A stretch of DNA of 44,127 nucleotides from Tubiluchus corallicola (GCA_030141605.1 JAQGDQ010001295.1:5001-49127), one strand, 5' to 3'; positions 1 through 10,431 are shown, numbered from the stretch's first letter. The notes: generated from the letters alone by a model not told the origin. Numbers and translations: made by a program.

Positions 1-122
1 CACTCGCGTAGCAGTGTCTAGTTTTTTTTGCTGGATTACTGCTGCGTTTACCTGTCTGAAGGCAGATTTCTTTTATTTTAGAATTCTGCCTGCCCAATGT
101 CTACAATAGACGTGACGGGCGT

Positions 123-195
<73 letters not shown>

Positions 196-296
196 CAATA
201 AAAATGAAGGTCACTTTCAACATAAACTTTCTCAATACTTAAGTTGTAGTTTATATACACATAAATTGAAATTAAACATGATGCACTTATTCACAG
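1..296 (+). other. Guanylyl cyclase intron (3' part only)
   Basis: This is the end of the intron preceding the first visible exon. It contains a trinucleotide microsatellite. I see no other feature. Confidence 0.7.
123..195 (+). repeat. (ATG)n trinucleotide microsatellite, about 24 units
   Basis: An uninterrupted run of ATG repeats in the intron about 100 bp upstream of the first visible exon. A His-rich open frame on the other strand is simply this repeat translated. Confidence 0.97.
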
Positions 297-449
297 AGAG
301 CGTATTGGCAAGTCAAATATTGTGGATAATCTGCTAAAGCGTATGGAACAGTATGCGAACAACCTGGAATTACTGGTTGAAGAAAGGACGCAAGCTTTCT
401 TAGAAGAGAAAAAACGATCAGAAGAACTCCTTTATCAAGTTCTGCCAAA
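297..449 (+). CDS. Guanylyl cyclase exon: dimerisation/signalling helix
   Basis: The acceptor is TTCACAG and the donor is AA|GTAAG. The exon encodes about 50 residues beginning [20 protein letters not shown] and ending at LLYQVLPK. The charged heptad-like stretch ([20 protein letters not shown]) is the coiled coil that couples the kinase-homology domain to the cyclase dimer in receptor cyclases. The exon starts with one base that completes an upstream codon and ends after two bases of the Lys codon finished in the next exon. An alternative acceptor two bases downstream (CAGAG) cannot be excluded. Confidence 0.94.
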
Positions 450-3400
450 GTAAGAAGTGCTGATGATTGTTAAGACCAACTGACGACTGTTAAAAGCGTG
501 TGTGTTTTATGACAATACACTGACAATTCGTTAATTACACCGGGTTTATATAAAAATAGTACCTTTGCAAAAGGTCATAATGAGATTGTCTTATTGTTCT
601 ACAACAGGGGTGTGCAAATTGCGGCCCCGCGAAGAGATTTGTCAACCTAATGAAAGTGCGGCCCGGGCGATTAATTGAGTGTATCCAGCTGAAGTCCGTG
701 CCACGATCCCAAAGATAGTGCGGGTAGTTTTTTCTACTAGATCGGATGCCATTAACCCTTACAAGACGGTTGTAGGTTAATGTCACTGTACTACTCAGAC
801 TATGTGATACACATTACTAATATGCATTGTAATGAAATTACCGCTATCTGTCCTGAAAGTAGAAATATATGGTTTGTAATATAAATTTTAATAACTTCTA
901 AAATAGTTTCTTGGGTGTAGCAGTAATGATGTACGCAGGTCGGATGCAAAAAAATCGTTATTAAGCCTTTCTGTACTTGGCTTCTTGATCAAACTGCATG
1001 GGGCCCGCTGGAATTGCGGGAAAGTTTAATGTGGTCCGGCTAGTCAGATAATTTGCACACCCCTGTTCTACAATGTTGCATATCCACCGAATTTCTATTA
1101 TTGACTAATACTTTCAAAATATAGGTCCAATTTAAGTCATTTCTTGCGATTCTATGCGAATGCAGTTTTAATGAACTGAGCGTTTGCAGGTTGTTGTAGC
1201 AGTTTAGATTAGTTTCCTGGTTTAATTCTTGTATTTGTAATTGGGTTAGGGTTGGGCTATCTGTTAAGTTTGAAGGTGGATTTTAGGCTTTTTAATTCTG
1301 CTGGAACTACTATTGCTAAACTGCCCAGAGATTAATAAATATTACGAACAGGAACGATTTAAACGAAATTGTGGAATGTCACACAAGCATTGTGCCATAT
1401 CACATTCAGAATCTAAACTCGAAATTTGGGGGTTATTGTCTTGGATAAAGGGTAAAACTTATATTAGATTTGGGCTATTAATTCTTTTGTTGACTGTTTG
1501 CCTAAATCTGAAAATTTATAATTATATAGATCGATAGCTGAGCAGCTAAAACAGGGAAAATGCGTGGATCCTGAAGCTTTTGATTCCGTCACCATCTTTT
1601 TCTCAGACATAGTCGGTTTCACGTCGCTCAGTGCTGCAAGCACACCTATGCAGGTGCGAATATTTCTGATAAAAACATCAAATCTATTGTCCATAAACTT
1701 ATGGCAAAAATTTAAGATTTAAGATTTAAGATTGATGATTTAAGATTTAAGATTTACTATTTAAGATGTAAGATTTAAGACTTAAGATTTAAGACTTAAG
1801 ATTTAAGATTTAAGATTTAAGATTTAAGATTTAAGATTTAAGATTTAAGATTTAAGATTTAAGATTTAAGATTTAAGATTTAAGATTTAAGATTTAAGAT
1901 TTAAGATTTAAGATTTAAGATTTAAGATTTAATATTTAATATTTAATATTTAATATTTGAGATTTGAGATTTGAGATTTAAGATTTAAGATTTAAGATTT
2001 AAGATTTAAGATTTAAGATTTAAGATTTAAGATTTAAGATTTAAGATTTAAGATTTAAGATTTAAGATTTAAGATTTAAGATTTAAGATTTAAGATTTAA
2101 GATTTAAGATTTAAGATTTAAGCTTTAAGATTTAAGATTTAAGATTTAAGATTTAAGATTTAAGATTTAAGATTTGAGATTTATTGGCATACAAAAACAT
2201 AACAAATCAAATTATTTCTTTTTTATTCCTATAAAGATTCATAGGAACTAAGTACATATTAAAAATTTATATAAACAATGGACGATTACAAACATAACAA
2301 CATCTGATAATGATGAGCTATTAACAGCCGTAAAAAATTATAAAATAGTACATTACAATAAAAACTAACACATTTATGTAACTACTGAGACATATTACAA
2401 TATTTAAAATAGATTGTGATAACATAGTAATTTAAGCCTTACAATAAATAATTACTATTATTGATAAATATGATAGATGACATTCAAAAGTTACATAATT
2501 ATAGATCTACTATTTTATATAACATCTAAGAGGTATGTATACCTCAAATTGTATTTCTATTGCCAGAGTACTCAAATACAATTTCGCTATCATTAGTTCC
2601 AGACTCCAAAACGGCAACGTGCCTTGTGTGTATTAACTTTTTAGTTTACATGAATAATTTTTGCTGTTCTGTACTATTATTTCCAAAGCTTAAAAATAGT
2701 TATTATTAAAAACCAATTTGGTTACTACTCCCTTCAATAAAAACTGTGCCAATATCTCATAGTGCCGTGTAAATGAGCCGTTCAGTGTGATCCAGGTTTC
2801 CAATCAATGTGAATTTGTTGTGTAAATATGAAGACACGCAACATAATCATTTCACTTACTATAGGACTTGTGTCATACAGCTGTTCACTGTTTGTCCATT
2901 CTTGTCCTTGTAACAATATATCTGCACACCTATAAGTGATTACCTTTTATTTTTATTCAGGTAGTAACGTTGCTAAATGATCTCTACACTCTTTTTGACG
3001 CAATTATAGCTGAGTACGATGTGTACAAGGTAAAATTAACTTATGTCGTATGTAGAAACTATTCGTTCCGTTTACATTATGTTAGTATCTTTCAATGTTG
3101 ATGATGGCTTTTTAAACAAATCCACAGACGAGTGTAGAATTAAGAATACAAGAGAATGAGGCAGTGAAAATGAGAAAGGTTCTAAGAGATATTAAGAAAG
3201 ATAAGAAAAAATAATCTTGATAATTCCGACTTAGTAGATGTCAATATTCTTAATTTTGACATGGACTTGGGTCTCCAAAAATTAGGCTTATTAAAACTAC
3301 GTAAACGAAATTATTAAAAAACTTTTGCAAGTAATATCTTAAGAAAAAACAGTCTCTTTTGTAAAATTTAAAAGGGCTACTCTTATTGGCAATGTGTCAT

Positions 3401-6400
3401 GTTAGTTCTACGCTGGGCACAAGCATTTCACTTGGCAATTAAATCCAGTTGACATCACCATGATTATTGGTGTCAACATCTATATACAAGGTTTTACAAA
3501 TGATTATTGCTTGCATCATCATTAACCAAGGCATCAAATTCCACCAATCTTGTGTTATCAAAACGAACATTTTTCTAGGTGGAAACAATTGGAGATGCTT
3601 ATATGGTAGTTAGTGGTTTGCCAATCAGAAATGGCGACCTTCATGCGAGGGAAATATGTCGGATGTCCCTCTCCTTTCTACACTCCATCTACAAATTCAG
3701 GATACAACACAGGCCAGAAGAACAATTGAAGTTGAGAATAGGTGTACACACAGGTGACAGTTTTTAACTATTAGTAAAAACGTATTTACTTAATAAGACT
3801 TTTAAAGAAAGCAGGTATTTCTCAGAAAGATATGATTACTGTTTATTGTACTTTAATAAGACCAATAGTGGAATACTCTTGTCCTGCATGGCATACTTCT
3901 TTAAGATTAGAACAGAGAAGGTTATTAGAGTCAATTCAAAACGTACTTTTAAAGTTAAATTTCCCCTGCGCATCTTACGTAAATGCTTTGTAGCTATTAA
4001 AAATTGAATATTTATCTGTACGTAGAAATAACCTTTGCAGAATTTTTTAAGTCAGTTCAAAATCAAGGTAGTAGAGTCCATTATTTTTTACCTAAACACA
4101 ATCCGGTAAGCACAATTTTCGTAAACAACTGATGTACCCTTTACCTCTTAGCTGTACTAAACGTTTTAGAAATAGTTTTATATTTTTAAATTAGCCGTAG
4201 GTACTTTTTAATTATCAGTAAGTTCATTACTACAGTACACACTGTGACACGAGATATTATAATAATGGAGAGATTAACCTTAACGTAAATTAGTGTCTTT
4301 TAAAAATAATGTAATTTAAACTAAAGTCTATCTTAATTAATGTTATGTAATGTCGTTTTCATGTAATGTAATTTAATTGTAATTTTAAGCCTCAGCGTAT
4401 CTTAATTAATATAATGTAATTCAACATTTGGGTTACATTTAATAAACATTTAATTTTGTTAATTGAATTAGTAAATTTCGCCCCAAACAAGCCATCTAGC
4501 GCTCCTAGTCAAAATGATCACAGTTGACCTTGCAGAAATAATGGAGGTTATTTGCAGGTAATAGCTTGATAGGCCACCAATACTAATTTGCGCTAAGACC
4601 AGCTCTATGCTAGCATTTACAGTCGTTAAGGTTTTGAACGTGGACTTAGTCCCTGCATTTGCACTAATTGAAGACTCATCTTTTGCTTATTTACGTAATT
4701 ATTTTGTTCTAAACAGAGCCTAGTTTATTCACGAGACTTACCTGCATTTCAATGCAATGGCGGTACATCTTTACACATGCAAATTGGCCTAAGGTTGTAA
4801 GACTCGTTGCCAGTTAAATATCTTTATACCGTATCTCAAGTTAGATTATTGTTCTTGCCAAATAGTACCAGTCCTTCCCACCTTGCAGCACTTGTGGTAA
4901 GTTCTGAATTTCGGGTTTGCAGTGGGCCAAACAATATGAAAATCCCGCGCGTCTTACCAAGTTTCTGTATATAGACGTAACTAAGATTCCATTATAGACG
5001 TAACTTCTTATAAGATAACGTGGTCCTATTTTTCAGACTATTAAATTCTAAATTTCTGAATGGTTTGAACAACAGCATGTAATGCTACACCCCTACATGT
5101 AGTAAATTACAAACCTGTACCTACAAACTACGGCCAAGTCACGTTGAAAACACCGGTTCTCGTGTGATCACCGAAGTTAAGCAACGTAGAGCCTGGTTAG
5201 TGCTTGAATGGGTGACTGCCTAGGAATACCAGGTGCTGTAGGCTAGCGGGATGCCCACACTGTATCTCGACACTAGGCGGAGGAGCTGCACAAGCAGCCA
5301 ACGACTAGAGGGCGGAGGAGGTCAGGTGACCCAACGGCCATGTGTAGAGGAGTAAACCTTCCAAATAAGGAGTGGAGCCCTGAAGGCGGACCAGTGCAGC
5401 ATGCTCACTGACTCCGGCAGCTCCTACAGCCAACCTGGTGCTAAACGTATCGCTCAGCTTTCCTTTAGACTACACCAGGGAGGAAGAGAGGGGGTTCCTG
5501 TTGTCTGGGCAACTCAGGATCTTCATACACCTTGCCCAGGCGTGCGTCCTGGAGACGTTCAAGGATCGCACTGCTCAGCCACAGTCGACGCTGCAGCTCC
5601 ATCAATGTGATCAATAACTGACTCTCTTGGCGCACACTCCATTGTCTTCCGAGACAGAAGGATGCCAACAACAAGACGTACCTACTAAATTACTTTCTAA
5701 ATTTCAAAAGTTTTTTTACAGGTCCTGTCGTAACTGGTGTAGTTGGGCTTGTGATGCCACGGTACACGTTGTTTGGTGATACAGTGAATACAGCTTCAAG
5801 GATGGAATCAAATGGCTTGCGTAAGTAACTACGAAAAACATTACGCATGCGCATGGATGTGTTGTTAAAGCACAAGAAAACCCGCAACATACATAAAGCT
5901 TAAAAAATTCGTTTCGAAATTTTATACCACTTACATACCAACTTTTCGTATTCATGGCTTGCATGCCGTAACGCTGTATAAAAAGTGTAAATTTAAATTC
6001 CCGCGATGACCGTTGGGCGCAGCCATTTTAATGGTAGGTCGTTTGAAACACGTTTTGATAACATTAGGTAAAGTTTGTTCAGAGTTTTCGTATCATACAT
6101 ATTACTAATTAAGTAAAATTTTAAATTACTCTATTTTGTCAATAAGATTAAAAATACGTTTTTGGCTAGTGAGTGGCGCACCCTGGAGGGTGAGCTACAT
6201 TTTACCAATTGGCACCATTTTAAATTATTAGTCTAGCTACTTAAGTCTTTCCAGCAGGTAAGTGAAATTGGGACATAATCTTTCAATTCCTTTCCTTCCC
6301 CTGATTTACGTTTGGTACATGACGTCATGTAATGGCGCCGTCGGAACAATATTGCGGGAGATTTAAAATGAAAACAAACGAAAATTCCTTTCGACGCGAA

Positions 6401-8091
6401 TACGATATTTGCATAAAATTGCTGTAAAGTAATATAATTTTTTAAAGCGATTTTTCTGAAGCCTACTTCAGGTGCCCCTTTTCTTGTCCTTCAAGAACTC
6501 CTACATATTTGCTGCATCTCAAGATGTTGATTCATTCTGTACTACAGTGGGCCAAACGCTACACGTTCATACTACATAGTGACTCACTCTGCCAAACCAC
6601 TAGCAGGCGAAAGCTACAAAACAATAGTATTCATGCACCATTATTTTCATATCAAGAGATTTCTGATTTTACTCTATACCCTCACATATTAGTATAATAA
6701 AACATTTGTTATTTATCAGGAATGCCGCAGGCGGTGGATACCGTATTTCACATACATACGCGTTCATGCATATGCACAATTTTTACATAAATATCCAAGG
6801 ATGTGCCTATTCCATAGGTGCCGTATTATAAACATATGTCCTCAGAATACCCTTAGAGTGGCTAGAATTCAGCTTTTGCCACAAGATAAAGTGTCGAAAG
6901 GCAAAGAATAAAACGTTCCCAGTTGGTTAAAGCAAAAAAGTCATTTTACTAAATGCGCAACGTGTGTTAAAGGAAGAGAGTATGATTTTTCATATACTAC
7001 CCCAATTTCAAGTCCGAAAATACACATTTTAACACATTTAATACTGGAAAAGCGTTTCTGATAATTAAACTTAATAGATTGTAATAGATCTGATAATAGA
7101 TTAAAAATTTAATTAGCGGCGGGCGAGCCCAACTTCTCATGACATCACAAACTAACATAATTTTCAAAAGCAAATATAATCCGCAAGCAGGTGGTGCGTG
7201 TTTGCGAAAGTGAAACTTGAAATAGTGTAAGGTATTCAGTGTGTTGTACTGAAACTAGGCAAGTTTTGAAATAAAAATTCAAAATTCAAATTTACTTTTG
7301 CACTCACGCATGAGCTGTCAAATGTGCGTAGTTCGTCAGAAACTAACGCATCTGAACTGAGAGGTACAACACCTGTTTCTTGTGCAATGCGTTTCCGAAA
7401 TGCAGACGCTAGTGCCCGTCTAACTAGCGAATGGCGAAATGAATGTAACAGTGAAGAACTAGTGGTGCGAACGTGAAATTGTGTTTGTGTGGTAATAATT
7501 CTTTCACGTAAATCATTTTTGAAAAAATAGTATGTTTCCTTTCAATATTTTATAGGGTAGGTTGCTTTGAGTTCTAGTTGGGATTGGCTTTAAATCATGA
7601 AATACGTTATAAGTTTGATATGACTAGCCTCTTTCAGGCTCTCACGTTGAGTGACATACACACGAAAGTATATATCATTTACATCAAATGAACAGTGGCA
7701 GAGTCATTTTAGCTGGTGACTCAGCTATGATTTTATCCAGTACTACAAAGTCGTATTGTCACATTTTCGTTCTGTCTGTTTTGACTAACCGTACAAAATC
7801 ATTTTCATGATGATTTTCCTCAGCGTGGCGGGTCAGAATTTGCTGTTCGCTGAACTTGTTGTAACTTGACTAGGTCACTAGTGATGAAAGGGTAAATTGT
7901 GATATACTTAGGCTGCAGTTTGTGACAAGTGGTATTTAATGTTATTCCAAATTAATGGTGTCATAACAGCTTGATTGTCGAATTAAACTACATTAGTGGT
8001 ATCCATGAATACAGGGTAGTCCAGAAAAAACATTACCTGCAAATTCTCTAATAAAACAAAAATTACAAGACAAAAGGCATAACAGAACAAC

Positions 8092-8122
<31 letters not shown>

Positions 8123-10332
8123 AAAGAGACTTTTATATATAAAATAGTGTAACTTTTGTGTCTCATTTTGTTGAACTTTCTAAAAATGAGATGTTTAAAA
8201 TTATATTTTCCTAACAAAAAAAGATTTTCTTAAATTTGCTATTTTTACTTTTAAAATTTAAAATTTAAAATTTAAAAATAAAGTGAAAAAGAAACGCAGC
8301 TTTTGACATAGCTACGTACAATCCAAGAACATATCCTTGACCGTGGCAATCCTGGTTATTATTAAAGTAAGCCTGAAAACTAATATGTACAATAAATTAT
8401 TTTAGTTTTCGCTTGGAAAGGATTAGCAACATACAAACAAATTTTCTCCTCACTCATCAATCTTGTAATCCTATTTCACCCAGCTTAAGCAAAGTCTCAT
8501 TTCCGGCGAATGTTAATTTTTTGTCATTTTCAAGCCGTTTAACGGGCAGTTTTATCAAAAATAAGCTGGATTATTTTGCACGTAGCTCTTTCCTGAAATT
8601 GATTTACGTTAAAAATGTCAGAAATTTTGTTCACAATAATAACTGTGATGTCACAGTTGTTATTGCTAACCGATATTCTGCAACTTTTGCATTAATTTAT
8701 AACTAGTTTTGTATTTTTACGAGCCAGCTAATGGTTTATGACTGTTTGGTCAGTTTCATTTGACATACCGATTCTGGCTGTTTACCTCATTCATGTAAGA
8801 TACAGGCTAAATTCATCCTAATGTCGCTGAGACATCTCTGCCGATTCGCAAGTTCAACTTAGCGTTGAACTAAGCAAGTTCCGGTCGTGCCATCGGATTC
8901 TCACTTTTTCTAATTTCCACCCAGCGTCGTGTAATTCAAAATTTTCAAGTGACATCACGTGCACAAAATGTTTTCAGATTCTTTCATAGTGTTGAGGTTG
9001 GCATTTGTACATTGTAGTTAGGTGCTGCCATCTATGTGCTAACCTTGTTACATTCTACCAGCTGATTTACCTTCAGTACAATTGTATGGTCTTGTGAATA
9101 CATACACACTGGTCCTCTCCCTATCTAAAATTAATGGTTGTTGTGAAGCCTGTGCAACTCTGCATAGGTCAAGTTCTATACCTGTATATTGGCTGTCAAA
9201 CAGGTTTTACTGACTGTTTTTGCTTTCTAGTTTTTGCTCAATGTTCAGTGCAGCAGTTTTGCTACTCACGTTTCTGTAGTAAAATAAACACTTTTCTGTT
9301 ATGTCAAATGCAAAGATTTAATGTAGCTGTTTGGTTCTTATCCATAGTTTTCTGTGTCTAAACTCAAGCATATCGACTCAATAACAACTTCAGAAGTGAT
9401 TTTGACACATAGTTTGTTTCATGTGTCAGCAAACCATTCCAGAATAACAGATTTAGCTTTTTTCCAAATCCCATCGTTAATTCCAGAACAAGCAATCTAA
9501 AACAAATTAGGACAAATACCCACTGTGGAACGAACTCTGTAATCAAACAAGCAATTCTACTTTGGAATTCTCTACCATTACAGGTTAAACAAACCAAGTC
9601 CCTATCAGCATTTAAAACAAAATTAAAATCACTAATATTAACCAGATATGAAATACCATCACACCAGTACGACAACATACACACTAATTCAGAATTCATA
9701 TATCCACGGCCATATTAATTAAATCATAGTTTTTTTCATTTTTTGTGCATAGTTGTAGATATGTTTGATTTTATTCGTCGTTACTTTCCATTACTGCACA
9801 GTAGTTTAGACTGCACTGACGCATTTGCCTTTAGCAGTATAAGTTTTTATTAACTAACACTGATTGATCATCTCTGTAAAGTTTTTATCAGTGATTATCA
9901 ATGTATTTTAATGGCAAATAAAGATTATTATATATGTATCATGCGTATTTTCACTGCACGCACGGTTTATGACTGTGACATCATGTGACGCAAAATCTAA
10001 ACATTTATGTAGCAATCGTATAAAGATATGTAGGCCTAATCATGAAATTAAACGCATGAGAAAACGGTGTAGGCCTGTGTTGTCTTTTTACATTTTTACC
10101 TTTCAATCTCTTTGTCTTAGTAACACTTACATTTTTAACTTGTTTAGCTCTCAAAATTCATGTGAGCCCAGAAACGAGGGAGATACTGCTACGATTTGGA
10201 ACGTTTATTTTGGAAGAGAGGGGACCAGTGGAAATGAAAGGAAAGGGTACAATGGTTACTTATTGGCTTATCGGGGAGCAGTCTGAAAACAAGAACCCGG
10301 GCGATCCAGTCGACGCTTTTCTGTACAATTAA
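297..10332 (+). CDS. Membrane guanylyl cyclase (natriuretic-peptide-receptor type), 3' part, six exons
   Basis: The coding exons are 297-449, 1530-1653, 2961-3029, 3579-3753, 5722-5820 and 10148-10332. They join in frame with GT-AG borders to about 267 residues. The product is the C-terminal part of a receptor guanylyl cyclase, which converts GTP to cGMP on the cytoplasmic side of the plasma membrane. In order it shows the dimerisation helix ([17 protein letters not shown]), the first metal Asp in FFSDIVGFT, the second in ETIGDAYMV, the [13 protein letters not shown] motif with the transition-state Asn and Arg, and a [14 protein letters not shown] end. The family is NPR1/NPR2-like. The extracellular, transmembrane and kinase-homology parts must lie upstream of the window. 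The base-recognition Glu (VETIGD) is present, but the usual Cys of MPRYCLFG is Thr. The domain has no break and should be active. The subfamily within receptor cyclases cannot be settled from this part alone. Confidence 0.96.
450..1529 (+). other. Guanylyl cyclase intron containing a hAT MITE
   Basis: A 1,080-bp intron. A 461-bp hAT-type element occupies 605-1065. Outside it I see only unique-looking AT-rich sequence. Confidence 0.8.
605..1065. mobile_element. Non-autonomous hAT DNA transposon (MITE) with perfect 8-bp target duplication
   Basis: The element opens with CAGGGGTGTGCAAATT and ends with its exact 16-bp reverse complement. It is flanked on both sides by TTCTACAA (597-604 and 1066-1073). 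An 8-bp target duplication with CAGGG-type ends is the signature of the hAT superfamily. At 461 bp with no transposase frame it must have been moved in trans. The subterminal GCGGCCC stretches are common in hAT MITEs. The intact ends and duplication point to a fairly recent insertion. Confidence 0.92.
1530..1653 (+). CDS. Guanylyl cyclase exon: start of catalytic domain, first metal-binding Asp
   Basis: The 124-bp exon lies between ATATAG and CAG|GTGCG. It reads [20 protein letters not shown] followed by [28 protein letters not shown] carries the first catalytic metal-binding Asp of class III cyclases. The first base completes the Lys codon of the preceding exon and the end falls on a codon boundary. 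Confidence 0.95.
1654..2960 (+). other. Guanylyl cyclase intron containing a heptamer satellite
   Basis: A 1,307-bp intron. The TTTAAGA array fills 1711-2183. The remaining 780 bp is AT-rich with nothing recognisable, ending in a T-rich tract and TTCAG. Confidence 0.8.
1711..2183 (+). repeat. Heptanucleotide satellite (TTTAAGA)n, about 67 units
   Basis: A nearly continuous 7-bp tandem array. Variants are clustered rather than scattered: ATTGATGATT near the start, a block of TTTAATA units around 1930-1960 followed by TTTGAGA units, and a single CTTTAAG near 2122. Such local homogenisation is expected of slippage or unequal exchange. It does not match common telomere motifs. Confidence 0.97.
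2961..3029 (+). CDS. Guanylyl cyclase exon: [13 protein letters not shown] segment
   Basis: A short 69-bp exon of exactly 23 codons, preceded by a T-rich tract and TTCAG and followed by AAG|GTAAAA. It encodes [20 protein letters not shown] and then VYK, the conserved helix between the two metal Asp residues of the cyclase fold. Both junctions are phase 0 and match the neighbouring exons. Confidence 0.95.
3030..3578 (+). other. Guanylyl cyclase intron, no internal feature
   Basis: A 549-bp intron between the 69-bp exon and the ETIGDAYM exon. I see no repeat, RNA gene or conserved block in it. Confidence 0.75.
3579..3753 (+). CDS. Guanylyl cyclase exon: second metal Asp and guanine-selecting Glu
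   Basis: The acceptor is TTTTCTAG and the donor is CAG|GTGACA. It encodes [20 protein letters not shown] and continues to LRIGVHTG. The Glu of VETIGD is the guanine-recognition residue that is Lys in adenylyl cyclases, and the Asp of IGD is the second metal ligand. The exon starts on a codon boundary and ends with one base of the Gly codon. An in-frame stop follows directly in the intron. Confidence 0.96.
3796..4200 (+). pseudogene. Decayed LINE reverse-transcriptase C-terminal fragment
   Basis: From 3796 the frame reads [20 protein letters not shown], then [20 protein letters not shown] and RRLLESIQN, until a stop at 3991. This is the typical 'vY..lirPi.eY..paW......q...lE.iQ' block that follows the palm domain in CR1/Rex/jockey-like non-LTR retrotransposons. 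After stops and shifts a second typical piece ([17 protein letters not shown]) is visible near 4135-4195. No start or catalytic YADD box is present. The clade is not assignable. Confidence 0.75.
5125..5677 (+). mobile_element. Full-length SINE with a 5S rRNA-derived head (SINE3-like)
   Basis: The first 120 bp are 5S rRNA-like and run without a break into a roughly 430-bp body ending GGATGCCAACAACAAGA. The unit is flanked by GTACCTAC at 5117-5124 and 5678-5685, an 8-bp target duplication fitting LINE-mediated insertion. No TTTT occurs between the 5S head and the 3' end, so a Pol III transcript could reach the end of the element. The body recurs at 38648-39086 (minus, no 5S head) and 37520-37648 (minus, with an internal deletion). 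The short open frames inside are not conserved between copies and are not proteins. Confidence 0.88.
5126..5244 (+). rRNA. 5S rRNA-like sequence (SINE head, not a free 5S gene)
   Basis: The sequence runs from CTACGGCCAAGTCACGTTGA through CACCGGTTCTCG, GATCACCGAAGTTAAGCAAC and GAATGGGTGAC to ACCAGGTGCTGTAGGCT. This is a full-length animal 5S rRNA with the internal A-box/C-box promoter region. CCTGG and CCAGG can still pair, so the fold is largely kept. There is no T-run terminator at the 3' end; it continues directly into the SINE body, so it serves as the Pol III promoter of that element. Confidence 0.85.
5683..5689 (+). promoter_or_regulatory. Probable splice branch site TACTAAA for the MPRYTLFGD exon
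   Basis: TACTAAA resembles the branch-point consensus and places the branch A about 33 nt before the AG at 5720-5721, with a T-rich tract between. Its first three bases belong to the right-hand target duplication of the SINE, so the insertion landed at the edge of the splicing signals. Confidence 0.4.
5722..5820 (+). CDS. Guanylyl cyclase exon: [19 protein letters not shown]
   Basis: The acceptor TTTTTTTACAG lies 44 bp downstream of a SINE, and the donor is C|GTAAGT. It encodes [20 protein letters not shown] and then [13 protein letters not shown]. The Asn and Arg of NTASR are the conserved transition-state residues. The residue after MPRY is Thr (codon 5766-5768), where NPR-type cyclases usually have the Cys that contacts the guanine. 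Two bases open the exon and one base closes it. Confidence 0.96.
6967..7599. repeat. Interspersed repeat of about 600 bp, copy 1 (second copy at 20750-21347)
   Basis: Both copies begin TTAAAGGAAGA, share TTTTTCATATACTACCCCA, GCGTTTCTGATAATTAAA, GCGGGCGAGCCCAACT, CTGAGAGGTACA, ATAATTCTTTCACGTAA and TTTCCTTTCAAT in the same order, and lie in the same orientation. Differences are substitutions and small indels. I found no terminal inverted repeats, coding frame or tail that would place it in a class. Confidence 0.85.
8093..8128. repeat. (AT)n microsatellite
   Basis: A run of alternating T and A with a small interruption near 8115. The AAATTTA-like run at 8250-8280 is a separate low-complexity patch. 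Confidence 0.85.
9412..9940 (+). pseudogene. LINE 3' end: last ~100 codons of ORF2 plus 3' UTR
   Basis: An open frame runs from just after a stop at 9410-9412 to TAA at 9716-9718. It contains [40 protein letters not shown] and KTKLKSLIL. The 'hCGtnS...WNsLP..vk...SLs.FK..Lk' pattern is the standard C-terminal tail of many CR1/L2/Rex-type non-LTR retrotransposon ORFs. The T-rich stretch after it ends with AATAAAG near 9916, a plausible element 3' end. A 111-residue frame on the opposite strand is only its shadow. The copy is 5'-truncated. Confidence 0.8.
10148..10332 (+). CDS. Guanylyl cyclase terminal exon with stop codon
   Basis: The acceptor is TTGTTTAG. Together with the base left over from the previous exon it reads [20 protein letters not shown], then [20 protein letters not shown] and [21 protein letters not shown], followed by TAA at 10330-10332. 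The KGKG..TYWL block is the normal end of the cyclase domain. The remaining tail of about 18 residues is short and not conserved to my eye. Confidence 0.95.
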
Positions 10333-10425
10333 CAGTAAATACTGCCTCTGAAAGCGGCCAAGAGATGGCGCATCGAGTTATGTGCCAGATAAACTATTAT
10401 TTACCAGTATTGTAATAGCCAGTCA

Positions 10426-10431
10426 AATAAA
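10426..10431 (+). terminator. Polyadenylation signal AATAAA after the guanylyl cyclase
   Basis: A canonical AATAAA lies 94 bp after the stop codon, with a T-rich stretch just downstream. It is the first canonical signal in the 3' flank and would give a 3' UTR of about 110-120 bp. Confidence 0.6.

Larger units (their letters stand above)
3754..5721 (+). other. Guanylyl cyclase intron with LINE debris and a 5S-headed SINE
   Basis: A 1,968-bp intron holding a decayed LINE reverse-transcriptase end (3796-4200) and a full-length SINE (5125-5677). The roughly 900 bp between them is AT-rich with no recognisable feature. Confidence 0.8.
5821..10147 (+). other. Last guanylyl cyclase intron (4.3 kb), repeat-bearing
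   Basis: It contains an interspersed repeat (6967-7599), an AT microsatellite (about 8093-8128) and a LINE 3' end (9412-9940). In 5821-6966 and 7600-9411 I see only AT-rich, unique-looking sequence, including a short AAATTTA-like run near 8250-8280. Confidence 0.75.

Noticed and set aside
1711-2183. Interstitial telomere repeat
   Set aside because: TTTAAGA does not match TTAGGG, TTAGG or TTAGGC, and the array lies in an intron.
5126-5244. A free-standing functional 5S rRNA gene
   Set aside because: No T-run terminator follows, it is fused to a SINE body and the whole unit has one target duplication.
9364-9699. 111-codon minus-strand open frame
   Set aside because: It is the antisense shadow of a LINE C-terminal tail readable on the plus strand.
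9969-10286. 105-codon plus-strand open frame overlapping the last cyclase exon
   Set aside because: It is in a different frame from the conserved [10 protein letters not shown]...YWLIGE reading, and crosses the splice acceptor.
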